64,000 nt of DNA from Phocoena phocoena (Eukaryota; Chordata; Mammalia; Artiodactyla; Phocoenidae), in the NCBI RefSeq assembly GCF_963924675.1, contig NC_089239.1:6375001-6439000 (forward strand), read 5' to 3'. Below the pieces are notes generated by a model that was given only the letters and a program-made list of their open reading frames with translations, was not told the DNA's origin and did no database searches. Position numbers and translations under genes: made by a program. Positions 1 to 10,864 of this stretch are shown here, in pieces. How positions within the stretch are numbered: the stretch's first letter is position 1; each line of letters starts with the position of its first letter.

Positions 1-160
1 TGATGAGGAATCACGCTGTTATCTAGAGACCCTAAATTGAAAGATTTCATAATATGTAGTGGCTGTTTCCTAGGATGTACCCCTGCCATATTCATGGTCC
101 GCAATCGTGATCTACTCCACTGAGCTTTCTTGGTTCATAACTCTCTAAAAGGAAAACTTC

Positions 161-297
161 AGGAATTCCCTGGGGCTCCAGTAGTTAGGACTCTGCGCTT
201 CCACTGCAGGGGTCACGGGTTCAATCCCTGGTTGGGGAACTAAGATCCTGCAAGCCGCATGGTGTGGCCAGAAACAAACAAGCAAACAAAAGACACG
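161..297 (+). mobile_element. CHR-1-type SINE
   Basis: This is a short tRNA-derived SINE with the typical 'aggaattccctgg' head, a B-box-like 'gggttcaatccc' and the tail 'gcatggtgtggcc' followed by an A-rich CAAA run. A 13-bp direct repeat, aaaggaaaacttc, flanks it at 148-160 and 298-310, marking a target site duplication from L1-type retrotransposition. Confidence 0.9.
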
Positions 298-1179
298 AAA
301 GGAAAACTTCTAGAAAGAGTGAAAAAGAGAGTATGAGCTACAAGTTACCAAAACTTGTAAAAATGAGTCAGTGGCACAGGAAGGACCAAACAATTGGGTC
401 TGTGTGGTTCTGGGGGCCTGGGCCATACTGGCCTCCATTCAATTAGCAAAAAATCTGTCAGGATGAATCAGACTACCAGCTGACAGGATGGTGAGGAAGG
501 GGGCGGCCCAGGCTGAGCAATTCAAAGAGGCTTTCAAACAGCTACTTAACGTGTCTTGTGAGCTTTATGTGAATTTGAGGGGAAGGCCACAGAATAGTTC
601 CCTCAGGCTTTCAAATCTCCATTCTGATCTGCCAATCCTCAGAGAAGAAAATGGGAAGCTATGAAGCGGCATCTCTGTCACTGAGATGGCTACACAGCGA
701 AGTGCCACACACAAGTCCTCCCACACGCAAACTTGCCTGTTCCCACACGGTCTCTGCCTGAACCCATGGTAAAAAGCAGCCCGGGGACAGTCGGGGGAGT
801 TCTCAGCAGGGCAGCACGGTATGGAGCTCACCATTAAAGCAAAACCACATCACAAAAAGCTGATATCATTTCCCCAGTAATTCCAGCTCCGTCACGAAGT
901 CCAGCACAGGGAACCTGACCTCCCGTGGCGACCCGTGAGGAAGCTGCTAAACAAGAAAACAGAATCACTGTTGGGAGAATAAATTCGTGATCAGGTCAAA
1001 AACTAGCTAACTGGACAACTGAAAGCTGGCTCTACTTTGTCACTGCAGGTGACAGTGACAGACACTGGAATAGAAAAAGCATGTGAAAAGGACATCCCTC
1101 CTAGACGCCCATCTCCAGGCAGCAGCCCGCCAGCCTCTGAAAAAGGAGTCAAGGCACCATCCCTCTGCTCAAAGCCCTC

Positions 1180-1840
1180 TGCTGTGGGCTGGACTGTACT
1201 CCTCCAAAAGACAAGCTCAAGCCCTAACTCCCCACACCTTGGAATGTGGCCTCATCTGGAGGTACAGCTGAGCCTTGAACAACGTGGCGGTTAGGGGTTC
1301 CGACCCCCGACCACCCAGCACCGTTGAAAACCCCCCCCATCAGCGGTGCTGCACCCTCAGATTCAACCAACCGTGGATCGTGTAGTACTCTAGAACATAC
1401 TTACTGAAAAAAATCTGTGTGAGTGGACCCGCACAGTTCAAACCCACGTGGCTCAGGGCTCCACTGTGGTCTCTTTGCAGTAATCCAGTTAAGAGGAGGT
1501 CAACCTGGATTAGGGTGGCCCCTAAACCCAATGACTGGTGTCCTTATAAGTAAGCCACATGGAAGACACAGAGACACACAGGGAGGAGCTGGCCATGGAA
1601 TGAAGGAGGCAGAGAGGGAAGTTTTGCTGCCACAGGCCAAGGAACACCGAGAACTGCTGGCAACCACCAGAAGCCAGAAGAAACGAGGAAGAATCCTTGC
1701 CTAGAGCCTTTGGAGGGAGCGTGGCCCTGCCAACACCTTGATTTCGGACTTCTGCCCTCCAGAGCTGTGAGAGAATCAATTTCTGTTGCTTCAAGCCGCC
1801 CCCTTTGTTTGTGGCAGTTTTGAAAGGCAGCCCCTTCCTG
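1180..1840 (+). mobile_element. MaLR/MLT1-type solo LTR, interrupted
   Basis: The pieces 1180-1262 and 1467-1840 read as one old LTR of the mammalian apparent LTR retrotransposon class. Recognisable parts are 'ggaatgtggcctcatctgg', then 'tgactggtgtccttataag', 'caccttgatttcggacttc' and 'cagagctgtgagagaat'. A DNA transposon splits it at 1265-1466. Class is fairly sure from memory of consensus; subfamily is not. Confidence 0.65.
1265..1466. mobile_element. Tigger-like non-autonomous DNA transposon nested in the LTR
   Basis: The ends are imperfect inverted repeats: 'cagctgagccttgaacaac' on the left against 'gctcagggctccactg' on the right. It is preceded by TA and followed by the decayed TG, consistent with a TA target. 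The interior carries 'attcaaccaaccgtggatcg', shared with the elements at 55066-55278 and 57290-57856. It sits inside an older LTR whose halves match across it. Confidence 0.65.
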
Positions 1841-3017
1841 TCTCACTCAGGAGGAAAATCAATGCCTCGTTACGAGGTGACCCAGGCCTCCCCCGACCCG
1901 GGTGACTGTGGCTCCCAGAGCTCCCTGCCCCGCAGGTCGCTGCAGCCACCCTGGCCTCCTCCTTGGTCCTCGAACATGCTGCCACCCTGCCACCACGCGC
2001 CGGCCCACGCGCAGGCTGCTGCTGTCTCAGACCTTCGCAGGTGCCATCCTCTGCTGGAAGACTTCTCGGGAACCTGCACAGCTGTTCCCCTCAATCCTCC
2101 CTCAGGGCTCTGCTCAAGTCCCCTGATCATTTGGGCTCCCCCACCCCCCAACGGCCTTCAGCACCTCCTACTCGCCCCCGCTCTGCTCCCCCTTCCTCTG
2201 CTTTATTTTTCTCCAAAATCCTTAGGACAAGCTGACATATACGTTTTGCTTAACCTCTAAGAGGCCCGTCTCCCTCTGTAACGCTGGCTTGCGGAGGAGA
2301 CAGGGACTGTTTCACTGCTGAATCCCAGCCCACTCTGTTTACTGGATAGCTAAATGCATTCGATCAGGACAGGTGAAATTTTACTTAAAACCGGCTGTGT
2401 GACAAAAAGGGTTTCTACTAATGAAGCGTAACAGCAACAGCTTCTGCAGATGAAGGGCAGGCTCCAGGCTGGGCTCTGAGGGGCCGGGAGAGAATCTCCC
2501 ATCTCGGGTGGACTCAGGGGCTCACTACCATCCCTGGTGGAAGAGGGAGCAGTAAACAACTTTGAAACAGCCTCTTAAGAGTCCTCCTCATCTAAAAAAG
2601 TCAACTCTTACCTATAATTCTTGTCTCCAGCCACACCCTATAGAAAGTGAGTTGGCCTGAGAAATGTGTGAAGCCAAAGCTAAACATACCTCCATCACGG
2701 CATCACCACACACAGTTTTGTTGTTTAGGGGCCGAGGGGAAGGGCCCAGCAGGAATGTTCTGATAATGATCATCTCATACAGCAAATGTACAGTCTACTT
2801 AGAGAAGAAAGCCTCTGACCACGACATTCATAAAAATAAATAAATAAATAAACAAGGAAACCATTTCAAATGAGCCAGGAGCTTTCAAACAGCTCCGGCT
2901 TAGTAAGGAGATAATCCCAACCTTTTCAAATGGCCCTAAATTAACACTTTTCCTTCCCTCATTTACATTTTCAAACCTTTAAACAAAATAAGGCCAAAAA
3001 GGAAAGTCTTTCTTTAC

Positions 3018-3133
3018 CTTGGGTTTTGGCCCCAGGGCCTGCCAGTCCTAGGTGTGAATCACAGGATTCCTTGCAAGGTGATCTGATGGGCGTTTCGGCT
3101 TCAGGGGTCTCAAAATTACCTTCAGAATCCGAG
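3018..3133 (-). CDS. TACC1: TACC1 coding exon 2
   Basis: This 116-bp exon, read on the minus strand, encodes SDSEGNFETPEAETPIRSP and continues to GLAGPGAKTQ. It follows the N-terminal region of TACC1 as I know it from mammals with few changes. The acceptor is a pyrimidine-rich tract ending TTGGCAG at 3134-3140; the donor is CAAG|GTAAAG. The first base completes the codon left open by exon 1 (AG+C gives Ser from exon 1b, GC+C gives Ala from exon 1a), and the exon ends one base into the next codon. TACC1 is a cytoplasmic, centrosome- and microtubule-associated protein. Its C-terminal coiled-coil TACC domain, which family members use to bind CKAP5/ch-TOG, lies outside this window. The acidic, Ser/Pro-rich stretch seen here is expected to be disordered. 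Confidence 0.97.
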
Positions 3134-3763
3134 CTGCCAAGGGGGAAAAATGAGGAATTACCACTTTCAACGGTATTTCCGACACCCTTTATAGTCTACA
3201 TATCCGCAAAGTCCAGTATTTTTGCCTAATTTTACAACCTGCGCGTCCTCAGCATGGGCTGGCCTGTGGGAGCTGCTGCCGCGCCCTCCTCGGGCTTCTG
3301 TCTGGCCTCCTGTCTCCCTGAAATCTCCTCCATCCTCAGGAGACTTTTTCCAGCACCATTTTTTTTTGAGGTCATCCTTCCCTCTGATACCCCAAAAAAG
3401 CCCTTTCAACAGACTCCTTTTCTCACAAGAGCCCTTTCCTGGAGGTTTAAAAATTAAATTGCCCTCTCGTTCTAAAAAAAATTAAGCCACTATTCGCCAT
3501 GATGTCTTTTTCTTTGGTAGGCCTCTACCTGTCTGGAACTCACCCAGCCAGAGGCCGGGGATGCTGTCACCTGCCTTCCGCAATCACACGGGTGACAGCT
3601 CAGCAGACACCACCATTTCTCACCAGCTGCCAAGAACCTGTCATCACGCGACCTTCTTTACTAAGGCTGCATTTTCGGGACACAGGGGAACCCCCAGGAG
3701 GGCCTGGGAGCGACTTCTTCCCCACAGGGAAGGCCCCAAGTTCCACCGGGTGTGACCCACGAC

Positions 3764-3786
3764 TGTGTGTGTGTGTGTGTGTGTGT
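3764..3786. repeat. (TG)n microsatellite
   Basis: About eleven uninterrupted TG units lie inside the short TACC1 intron. Confidence 0.95.
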
Positions 3787-4086
3787 AGGGGCGGGGGGCT
3801 GGGGGCTCGAAGCTTAGAGAAAGTGACCGAGGCAGACGGGGATGCAGAGAGACTGCAGATTCTGGGTTAGGTTCAGAAAGATCATACTGAAACGGGGGGA
3901 AGAAAATACCCGGTAGGACAGAACATCCTGAACCTTCGAAGGCACAGCGGGGACCCGGTTACAGGCAGGGACGCAGCATTGCCATGAACACGGTTACGCG
4001 GGTGGCGACCACACACACGCACACAGACTGAGCCGCAGATGGATGGATGGATAGCAGCGCGTTTGCATTTTGGCAGGAACGCGTGT

Positions 4087-4092
4087 ACTTGC
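4087..4092 (-). other. TACC1: GC-type 5' splice site of TACC1 exon 1b
   Basis: The minus strand reads TTTCAG|GCAAGTA across the exon end at 4093. Protein similarity to TACC1 stops exactly here and resumes at exon 2. No GT lies at a usable in-phase position nearby. Apart from the C at intron position 2, the site matches the U1 consensus (CAG before the junction, AAGT after), as expected for functional GC-AG introns. Confidence 0.85.
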
Positions 4093-4253
4093 CTGAAACT
4101 CAAGGATTTGGTCTCGGCTTGCGAGTCCTCCTCCTCGGGGTCGCCCTCGGGCCCTCCGGCCTCGTCCTCTCCGGCGACCCCGCCGCGCACCGCGGACCAC
4201 GTCCATTTCGCCCACTGCACTGGGGACAGGATCTGCCAGGGGCTGAACGCCAT
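4093..4253 (-). CDS. TACC1: TACC1 coding exon 1b (MAFSPWQ N terminus)
   Basis: This 161-bp coding exon on the minus strand gives 53 codons plus two bases. It starts MAFSPWQILSPVQWAKWTWS, runs through an acidic stretch (GEDEAGG...DPEEEDSQAE) and ends ETKSLSF. It matches the N terminus of the full-length TACC1 isoform as I know it. The ATG at 4253-4251 has G at +4 but C at -3. The exon lies at the edge of a CpG island, so this is a promoter-proximal first exon. The exon ends in phase 2, and its donor is GC type. The overlapping minus-strand frame opening near 4575 begins with GTG, encodes Arg-rich GC-island sequence and is not a gene. Confidence 0.97.
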
Positions 4254-4880
4254 GAGCGCGGCTCCTCCGGCTCCGGCTCCTAGGAGGATGGGAAAGGGGA
4301 GAGCCCTTTTTCCCTTTCAAAATGGAGGGAACCGGTGACAGGCGCCCGGACGCGTTTCCAGCGGAGGCGCGGATGTGGTTAAACGAGCGCCGTCGGGGGC
4401 CCGGGTGGAGCGCTTCCTCTCCTCCGGCTGGCAGCGCCGCTTCCTCCGCGTCCTCCTTCCTGAACGTGCGGCCACGGCGCCCCCGCACCCGGCGACTCCC
4501 GCGGGGGAGATGCCTCTCCTGGGGCCTCCTCGGGGCCCGGGTCCGCGACGCCCGGCGGCTCGGCCTTGGCTGCACGGCGGCTCAGCTGCTCCGGGTCCCT
4601 GCGGCTCGGCTCCCGTCTCCCGGCTCCCGCCTCCCGGCCGGCTGGGCGCGCATCAGCTGCGGCGGAGCCGCGCCCCAGGAGCCGCCCCCTCGGACCGTAC
4701 TACTCGCGCCCGCGGGCGGGGGCGCCCGCGGCGGCGGCACTTTGAAGCGCGCGCGCCCGCCGGATCCCCCCGGCTTCGCGCCACAGTGGTCGCGCCCTCC
4801 CTGCGGGAAGGGGCTTCTCTGCTAAGACCTTGGCCGCTGGCCGAGGACCCGGGCGCCCCCAACGGCTCCCCCGGCGTCGC
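4254..4880 (-). promoter_or_regulatory. TACC1: CpG-island promoter and 5' UTR region of TACC1 exon 1b
   Basis: The sequence upstream of the exon 1b ATG is very GC- and CpG-rich, with GC-box-like 'gcgggcgggggcgcc' near 4712 and no clear TATA. The island also covers exon 1b and fades around 4900. The transcription start cannot be placed from sequence alone. It serves the exon 1b transcript and is internal to any transcript begun at exon 1a. Confidence 0.8.
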
Positions 4881-6829
4881 GAGCCGGGAAGATCCGTTTT
4901 CCGTGTACGTGCACGCTGGACTGTGCCTCCTTCCCTTTTTATTTTTATTTTCTCATCTTGCTACTGCGACTTAATGGCGTTAGTGATACTGGATCGCAGA
5001 GAAGTTCAGCCCCTTATTATAAAAAACTCTGAGGCCGCTGTTGACTGTGTTTTCCCCTCCCTAATAGGACGGCGTGGAAGATTTCAGCCTGTTCACCTTC
5101 AACCTTCAGATCCCTCAGCAACGCTGCAAGAGTAGCCAAGGGCTGGGATTTTAGACGCTTTGTGGCTCCTCAGTCCTCACTGGGGGAAGTGCCGTGGCCA
5201 GGTCTTGGGTAAAGGGTGCTAAATTACCCTGTGAAATTAGAGCTTGATCCGTTTCCCATTCTCCTTTTTGAGGCATAACTTCTAAGTGTTTGGTCTCTGA
5301 CTCCGTTTGCTGCTTCCGAAGTCTGCCAACAGGCCTAATGATTTCAACCTTCAAAATAAAAACCCTCTGTGTTTGAAGGGAGAGGCAGGGAAGTAGCAGA
5401 GCTCTCCTCTGATTTTCTTCATTTTCCATCAAGGGATTCTACTTAGGGATTGCGCCTCTCAGAATCACCAAGGCACCAAGCGAATCTGCCTCAAACAACC
5501 ATGCTTCGTGATCTCCTTGCCTGGATAAGGCGTTTCTTGTACTACTGTAATTTCCAGAGTTGCGGGTTCCCACAGAGACAGCAGCTCCAGAATTTAGAAC
5601 AAAGTCAGGCTGAAACTGCCACACGGACGTCTCCACTGAAAGGGGTTGGCGCAGCAAACTGTTGATGAATCATGACTGTCTTACACATTTGATAACAAAA
5701 ACAAAAGCAAAAATAACGCAAGATCAGGCGTGGCAGGTAGTCTCACCATAACAGACGGATGGGGGTTCGCCTGCACTCTAGACTAGAGGGCTGGGGTGTC
5801 TGGATGCTTTAGAAGTCATCCAGCTCCTTCCCAGAGATGAATACAACTGTCTTGACCGTACTGGAGACTACAAAGATGAGAAATAAGCAGGAGTCGTTTT
5901 TTTTTTTTTATCAGGTCTGCATGAAATACGCCACAATACTATCCAACTGGTCATATTTTTCGGTTTATGGCTCACCACACAAACCTTCAGATTATAAGGT
6001 TCCCCCCAAGTTCCTGGATCTGACACGTGTTTTGTTGCCCGTGTAAATCTGTAGCTGGCATATAGTAGGTCCTGTTCATTCTTCCTCCTGAGCGGTTCTC
6101 GAAACTTTTCCCTCCTCTGCATCCCCACTGTGACTGACCTAATTCCCACACTCCCTAGTTTTCATATAGATCTACTCTAAATGTGTCCAATTGGTTCTAC
6201 CTCTAGAGGGTCGTCTCGGCTGGGGTCACCCTTGCCTGGCTGATCTGTGACTTGCGCTCTAGTCTTGCTATTCCTGCTCCCCTCTTCTCCGACCCTTTGT
6301 AGTCATAGCCATAATCTCTACAGAATTGGTTCTGAACTTTAATATGTCCAAGAATCATCTGGGCCCCTCTTTAAAAGTCCAAATCCAAATTGCCAGCAGA
6401 TTCTGGAAATCTGTATTTTGACCAAGTGTCCTGGGGAATTTCTTCCACAGGATAAATTTGGGAAACAACGACCAGCTTGAGCCAACTAACTGCTGCGTCA
6501 GGAACAATCTCCCTTTTGCCTGCAGAGTTTTGCACCCTCTTCCCCACCCCTCCCACCGCCCCCCCACCGCCCTGGCCTCCACCCACATGTCAAGCCCCCA
6601 GGCCTTGACTGCCCAAACTTCCTTCCTCACCCAGCGCAGGTGTCTACCCTGGGAAAACAGACTGATGTCTCCCTGCTTTCTACCATCTCTATACCCCGAA
6701 CATTCAGAGAGACTTTGACTGTGGCCCTTAGGTAGTTTTGAAATAGGGTACCATTAATAGCTACACCAGGACAACAGGCATAAACCAGGACATCCCAGGA
6801 CATAAGGTCACCCTACACTTAGCGCACTA

Positions 6830-6975
6830 CATATAACATATTTGTTCACATGTCTCTCCCACTTCTGGATCATAAGCTTTTAAACGGCAAGGACCACGTC
6901 ATATTTATGATTTATTTTTGTTTCCCCAGAAATCAGGACAGGGACACACACTCGGTAGGGTGTTGTGTAAATGTG
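6830..6975 (+). repeat. L2 LINE 3'-end fragment
   Basis: 'cataagcttttaaacggcaa' followed by 'ggaccacgtcatatttatga' resembles the L2 3' end (gene-desert style 'aagctcc...gggcagggacc...'). It is strongly decayed. Confidence 0.5.
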
Positions 6976-7490
6976 CAGAAAATGAATATTCCAGTTTACA
7001 ACAGACCTTCTAAGTTTGGCTAGGGTGATATAAATTCCTAAAGACTGACTCTTCTGGAGAAATCAAGATTTCGAACCAGCATAGCACAGAAACCAGATGA
7101 GTGATGGCCCCAGCAAGACAAAGCCCAGACTACAGAGCAATTTCTTGAAATTAGAGAGGTAAATGCCCAGATTTCTGAAAATCTCTGCAAACTCCTGGAC
7201 TTAACGTGAACAGCAATAAAGTAAGTAATTACTCTATAGCCTGAATTATTTTTATTGTCTAGAACAAATAATGAGGCTGATATGTCAATTTTCCTGTAAC
7301 TCTGGTAAAGACTGGGCAATGTTTGACAACCAAGGAAAACCATCATTTTGCTGCCAAGCCCTTAGCCTCAAGGAGCAGAATGTCTGCAAATGGAATGTCT
7401 TTGTTTTGGAAGTGACCGTAAGCACAGGAACGGCCCATCCGTTCTCTTCCTTCCTCTGCTCCTTGGCCTTCACAGAAGCTTTGGATCAAT

Positions 7491-7536
7491 ACACCATGAA
7501 AATCTAAAATGAAACACCATGAAAATCTAAAATGAA
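7491..7536. repeat. Perfect 23-bp tandem duplication
   Basis: The 23-bp unit beginning acaccatgaaaatc occurs twice head to tail (7491-7513 and 7514-7536) with no mismatch, so the duplication is probably recent. Confidence 0.95.
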
Positions 7537-7635
7537 ACTCCCTGAAACGCTCCACACAGGTGGCCAGGCCAGGCACATACTTTGCCGCTAATGGATGCTC
7601 CAGAGGGGTCTGTGAAATGGGTCTCTTTGGTAAAA

Positions 7636-7668
7636 AGTAAAATAAAATAAAATAAGATAAAATATATG
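7636..7668. repeat. (AAAAT)n microsatellite
   Basis: Five or six AAAAT-like units with one AAGAT variant. Confidence 0.85.
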
Positions 7669-8019
7669 AGTAAGCAAATTCACACAGGCAAACAACTATC
7701 CATTTAGTGGCGCAGCTACTGTGAGAATGTCTGGGGGAATGTGGCAGGAGGGGAGGGCGGAGGCAGGGTGGGGCCTGACCGGGAAGGATCCTTCTACTGC
7801 TAAGGAGTAGATCCTAACTCAGATTGAACTGGATCTTGCAGTAGGGGGAGCAAACACAAGTCCCTACCTAGATAGTGTGAGGGAGCGACGAGGCCTGGGT
7901 GGCAGCTGGAGAACCCTGAGGAGGCTAAGGGGCGATCCGACCCAGTTCCTGGTGCCCATCTAACAATCTCCCAAGAGAAACCCAAATCCTGGCTTTTATA
8001 AGACATCTTCCAAGCTTCC

Positions 8020-8138
8020 ATGTTTGTTTGTTTGGCCATGTGGCATGAGGAATCTTAGTTCCCCGACCAGGAATCGAACCCGTGTCCCCTGCAGTGGAAG
8101 CGCAGAATCCTAACCACTGGACCGCCAGGGAAGTCCCT
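8020..8138 (-). mobile_element. CHR-1-type SINE, antisense
   Basis: It reads as the reverse complement of the CHR-1 body: 'ttggccatgtggcatgagg', 'cttagttccccgaccagg', 'aaccactggaccgccagg' and 'gaagtccct'. The A tail appears as TGTTTGTTTG on the left. No clean target duplication remains. Confidence 0.88.
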
Positions 8139-8470
8139 AAGCGTTCGTGTTCTTACTAATTTCAACTGTTTTAAACCTTGTGGAGGCCATCGCGGCGCAG
8201 GACAAACAAAAGCCACTTTGTGTGCCTGCGTGGCCCATGGACCCTGGATGGGCCGAGGGGAGTTATCACGCTTTGGAGCCAGTAAGAAACACCTCCATTT
8301 AGAAAGATCATTCTGGTAACAACCTGCGGGCTGGGATGGAAGGAGTGAAGAATGGGAGACGCCTGAAAGTGCTGTTTTCCCTGCCCCAAGCCGCCTGAAG
8401 AAGGCAGACGGCTTCTCCTCCAGAGGGTAAAGAAGCAGAACTGGAATTAGCATCCTTATCTTTCACTCCG

Positions 8471-8550
8471 TCCCTGGTCCGGGAACTAAAATCCCACAAG
8501 CCGCGTAGTGCGGCCAAAAAAATTTTTTTTTAATTTAAATAAATAAATGA
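8471..8550 (+). mobile_element. 5'-truncated CHR-1-type SINE
   Basis: Only the 3' half is present: 'tggtccgggaactaaaatcc', then 'aagccgcgtagtgcggcc', followed by A/T-rich tail and AAAT units. Confidence 0.75.
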
Positions 8551-9164
8551 ATAAAGAAGAAGAATTGGAGCTGTGAGCAATCCAAGCACAATTTACAACA
8601 GAAGGAAGAGAAAACTGCTGTTGTGAAGAAAACCATTTCCGACAGCCAGTGAAATGAGACAGTCGGTGAATTTCTGACCGCCAGGTGTATACCAGATGAT
8701 GTTCCGGAGAGGAGGAGGGTGGGACCAGGGTGGCACTAGGGAATCACAGAGATAAAGTCACCGCTGAGAAAACAGAAAGGTCAGGCAGGCAGACCCATCA
8801 ACTCATCTGTATTTCCTAACAATTGATGAATTCGGTGAGCATAAGATACACCTAATTCAATTAACATGAAATGTCAGATTGATGATGTCACCAAAGTGGC
8901 AGGGCATCTCTGAAGGGCTGAGAAAAAGCATGGGCCCATACCGACTTGAAACGGCCAATGGCAACTAGGTTTAGGTGCCTCAGTGGAACCTGGACAGACC
9001 ATGTCCCCTCCCCACCCTGCTTTTTGAGAGCCACCCTGTCCACGGACTGAGCTTCCAAGACATGGTGGGGCACTCTGGGCGTGTGCTCCCTCCATCAGCC
9101 CCATCACTGAGCTAAACACCCTCAATCCTTAACCTTTTTCTACTCGAATATTTAAGTGATGAAG

Positions 9165-9365
9165 GTCTCTAAGATGCAATGATAAGAGTATCTTACATAA
9201 TAAAGTTTCATCTGATCTCTACAATCATTCTCTGGTAGTGGGGCAGGTTTTCTCACTCTCAATTTGCTGATGACGTAACTGAAGCAGAAAGGGCAGCCAC
9301 CTGCCTGAAACTGCGCCACAGAACTGAATATGGAACCCTAGTCTCCTACCTTTCAGTACCCTTCC
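9165..9365 (-). repeat. Possible MIR fragment, antisense
   Basis: The order 'ctgatgacgtaactgaagca', 'gccacctgcctgaaactg' and 'gaactgaatatggaaccc' follows the antisense MIR layout (bars of 'gaaactgag', 'cacacagct', 'gaacccag') with heavy decay. Confidence 0.45.
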
Positions 9366-9997
9366 TTTGCTTTGTATCAAATCGGAAGAAAGCAGAAAGC
9401 CCTTGGAGCCCCTTGGTAGCTTGTGGTTCCATCAGCTGGACGGCCCTCTCAATTTCTTCCTGCTGCTGCAGTCCTGGCTTCCTGCTTACCTTGCACGGGC
9501 TGCAAAGTCACAACTAGGAATACCTCACTCCACCAGTGAAGAGCTGCCACTGCCAACAGTGGCATCTGAGGTATTCAAGTAAGTTCAGGTTACAGTCTTA
9601 ACCTTGCAAGATCCGATGTTATCCTTTACCTGGAGGCTATCATCACCTAGAGAATCACAATCTTCCCTCCACCACCCAAACACGCCCAAATCAGGGAATT
9701 TGTAGTATGCGTTTACGCTGAAAATTACATCCTGAAGAGAACCTCCTTTCTCATTTTTTTAAAACAGAAAAGTTGGATTTATGTCCATGGCTAAAACTCT
9801 TTCAGAGCTCCAAGAAGATTAAAAGGGATTCAGACTGCATCCATTAAAGAGTTGGCCAAGCTCCCCACCTAGGAGACCTGCTCCAGATTTTGCTCTGGTA
9901 AACAGCTCTCGTCAGATCCTCTCTCTCATCTATTTTGTTCTGTATCACAAAAACAAAGTTTGACTTCCTCAGAAAGTATGTCATTCCACCTAGGTCA

Positions 9998-10045
9998 GGG
10001 GTCCCCAACCCCTGGGCTGTGGACCGGTGCCGGTCCAAAATAAAA
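9998..10045. mobile_element. hAT-type DNA transposon terminal fragment
   Basis: 'caggggtccccaacccctgg' followed by 'gctgtggaccggtgccggtc' matches the end of a common mammalian hAT element. Only one end is present. Confidence 0.6.
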
Positions 10046-10439
10046 TAAATCCCCCCCAATCAACCTCCCCATCTGCTGGACGGGAAGAACACTGATCACA
10101 TGGCCCAGATTTTCTGAGATCATCCTGATATCAAATATTCTACCCAGCGTCCACATAAAGACTTGTCCCCATTTTCATTTACAAAACACTGTCACCAAGT
10201 AGTGAGAAGGTACAGATTGGGAGGGCACTTGGAAAGGGCAGCAGGGAGTCACTGGTAGGAGGATGTGGAGAGAGGTATCCTCTCAGAAGAAAGAATAAAA
10301 CCGCAAGAAGATTTCCAAAGGAACTGGGAAACCCACTCCACTGAAATCCTCACTCTGGGCACATGGGGGAAATTTCATCACAGGACCTTGTGTGTTTGTG
10401 ACCAAAAATCTTCTTGTGTTTCTAAAAGAAAAAGATCAG

Positions 10440-10652
10440 GGCTTCCCTGGTGGCGCAGTGGTTGAGAGTCTGCCTGCCGATGCAGGGGACACGGGTTCGT
10501 GCCCCGGTCCGGGAAGATCCCACATGCCGCGGAGCGGCTGGGCCCGTGAGCCATGGCCGCTGAGCTTGTGCGTCCGGTGGTGCCTGTGTTCCGCAACGGG
10601 AGAGGCCACAAGAGTGAGAGCCCCGCGTACAGCAAAAAAAAAAAATAAAAAG
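10440..10652 (+). mobile_element. CHR-2-type cetacean SINE
   Basis: This is a full-length tRNA-derived SINE: 'gcttccctggtggcgcagtg' head, 'ggttcgtgccccggtccg' B-box region, and A-rich tail. Target duplications aaaagaaaaagatcag lie at 10424-10439 and 10653-10668 and are identical over 16 bp, indicating a fairly recent insertion. Confidence 0.97.
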
Positions 10653-10864
10653 AAAAGAAAAAGATCAGAAACTAAGAAGCAAATTCCATGGCATGATATG
10701 CAGCCTACTGTTACTTCCAGCTTTTATCTTTTTATGCTAAAAGTTTAACTGCCATAATTTGGTTCTGAAACTACATGTGTGTGAAAATTCAAGGAAAATA
10801 TATTCTTTTACATCTCTGTTATAGTACAAAGCAGGGAGAGGGGAAACCTGTCCTTTCTGTGGGT

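Larger units (their letters stand above)
1..3017 (-). other. TACC1: TACC1 intron 2, partial
   Basis: This is intronic sequence following TACC1 exon 2; it begins with the GTAAAG donor read on the minus strand at 3017-3012 and runs off the window. I looked for the next coding exon (the large acidic exon of TACC1) on the minus strand and did not find it. The interval holds a CHR-1 SINE, a MaLR-type LTR split by a DNA transposon, and an AAAT-rich tract near 2830. The rest (about 310-1180 and 1840-2990) is unique DNA in which I recognise nothing. Confidence 0.85.
3134..4092 (-). other. TACC1: TACC1 intron between exon 1b and exon 2
   Basis: This 959-bp intron starts with GC rather than GT at its 5' end on the minus strand and ends in AG before exon 2. 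It contains a TG microsatellite at 3764-3786 and otherwise no feature I recognise. Frames open here on either strand have no conserved protein character. Confidence 0.9.
4881..8015. other. TACC1 long intron: mostly unique sequence
   Basis: No exon is recognised. The stretch contains an L2-like fragment (6830-6975), a tandem duplication at 7491-7536 and an AAAAT tract at 7636-7668. The remaining DNA shows no repeat or motif I can name. Confidence 0.6.

Noticed and set aside
1870..2260. Candidate further TACC1 exon in 1.8-2.26 kb (open frames on both strands)
   Set aside because: No acidic Ser/Glu-rich TACC1-like sequence and no phase-compatible splice sites; the frames differ in character from the protein.
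3994..4575. 193-codon minus-strand frame over the first CpG island
   Set aside because: Its first codon is GTG, it is Arg-rich GC-island sequence, and it overlaps TACC1 exon 1b in another frame, where the MAFSPWQ frame is clearly the real one.
4322..4974. Plus-strand frames of 167 and 199 codons through the CpG island
   Set aside because: Antisense to TACC1, low-complexity Pro/Arg/Ala composition expected from GC-rich DNA, no recognisable domain.
10440..10652. Possible tRNA genes at the B-box-like 'ggttcgtgcccc' motifs
   Set aside because: These are promoter relics of tRNA-derived SINEs; no cloverleaf or anticodon arm is preserved.
10392..10748. Repeated protein-like frame (LPADAGDTGSCPGPGRSHMPRSGWAREPWPL type) seen at many places
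   Set aside because: This is the translated cetacean SINE body; the same frame recurs at every CHR-2 copy and is not a gene.
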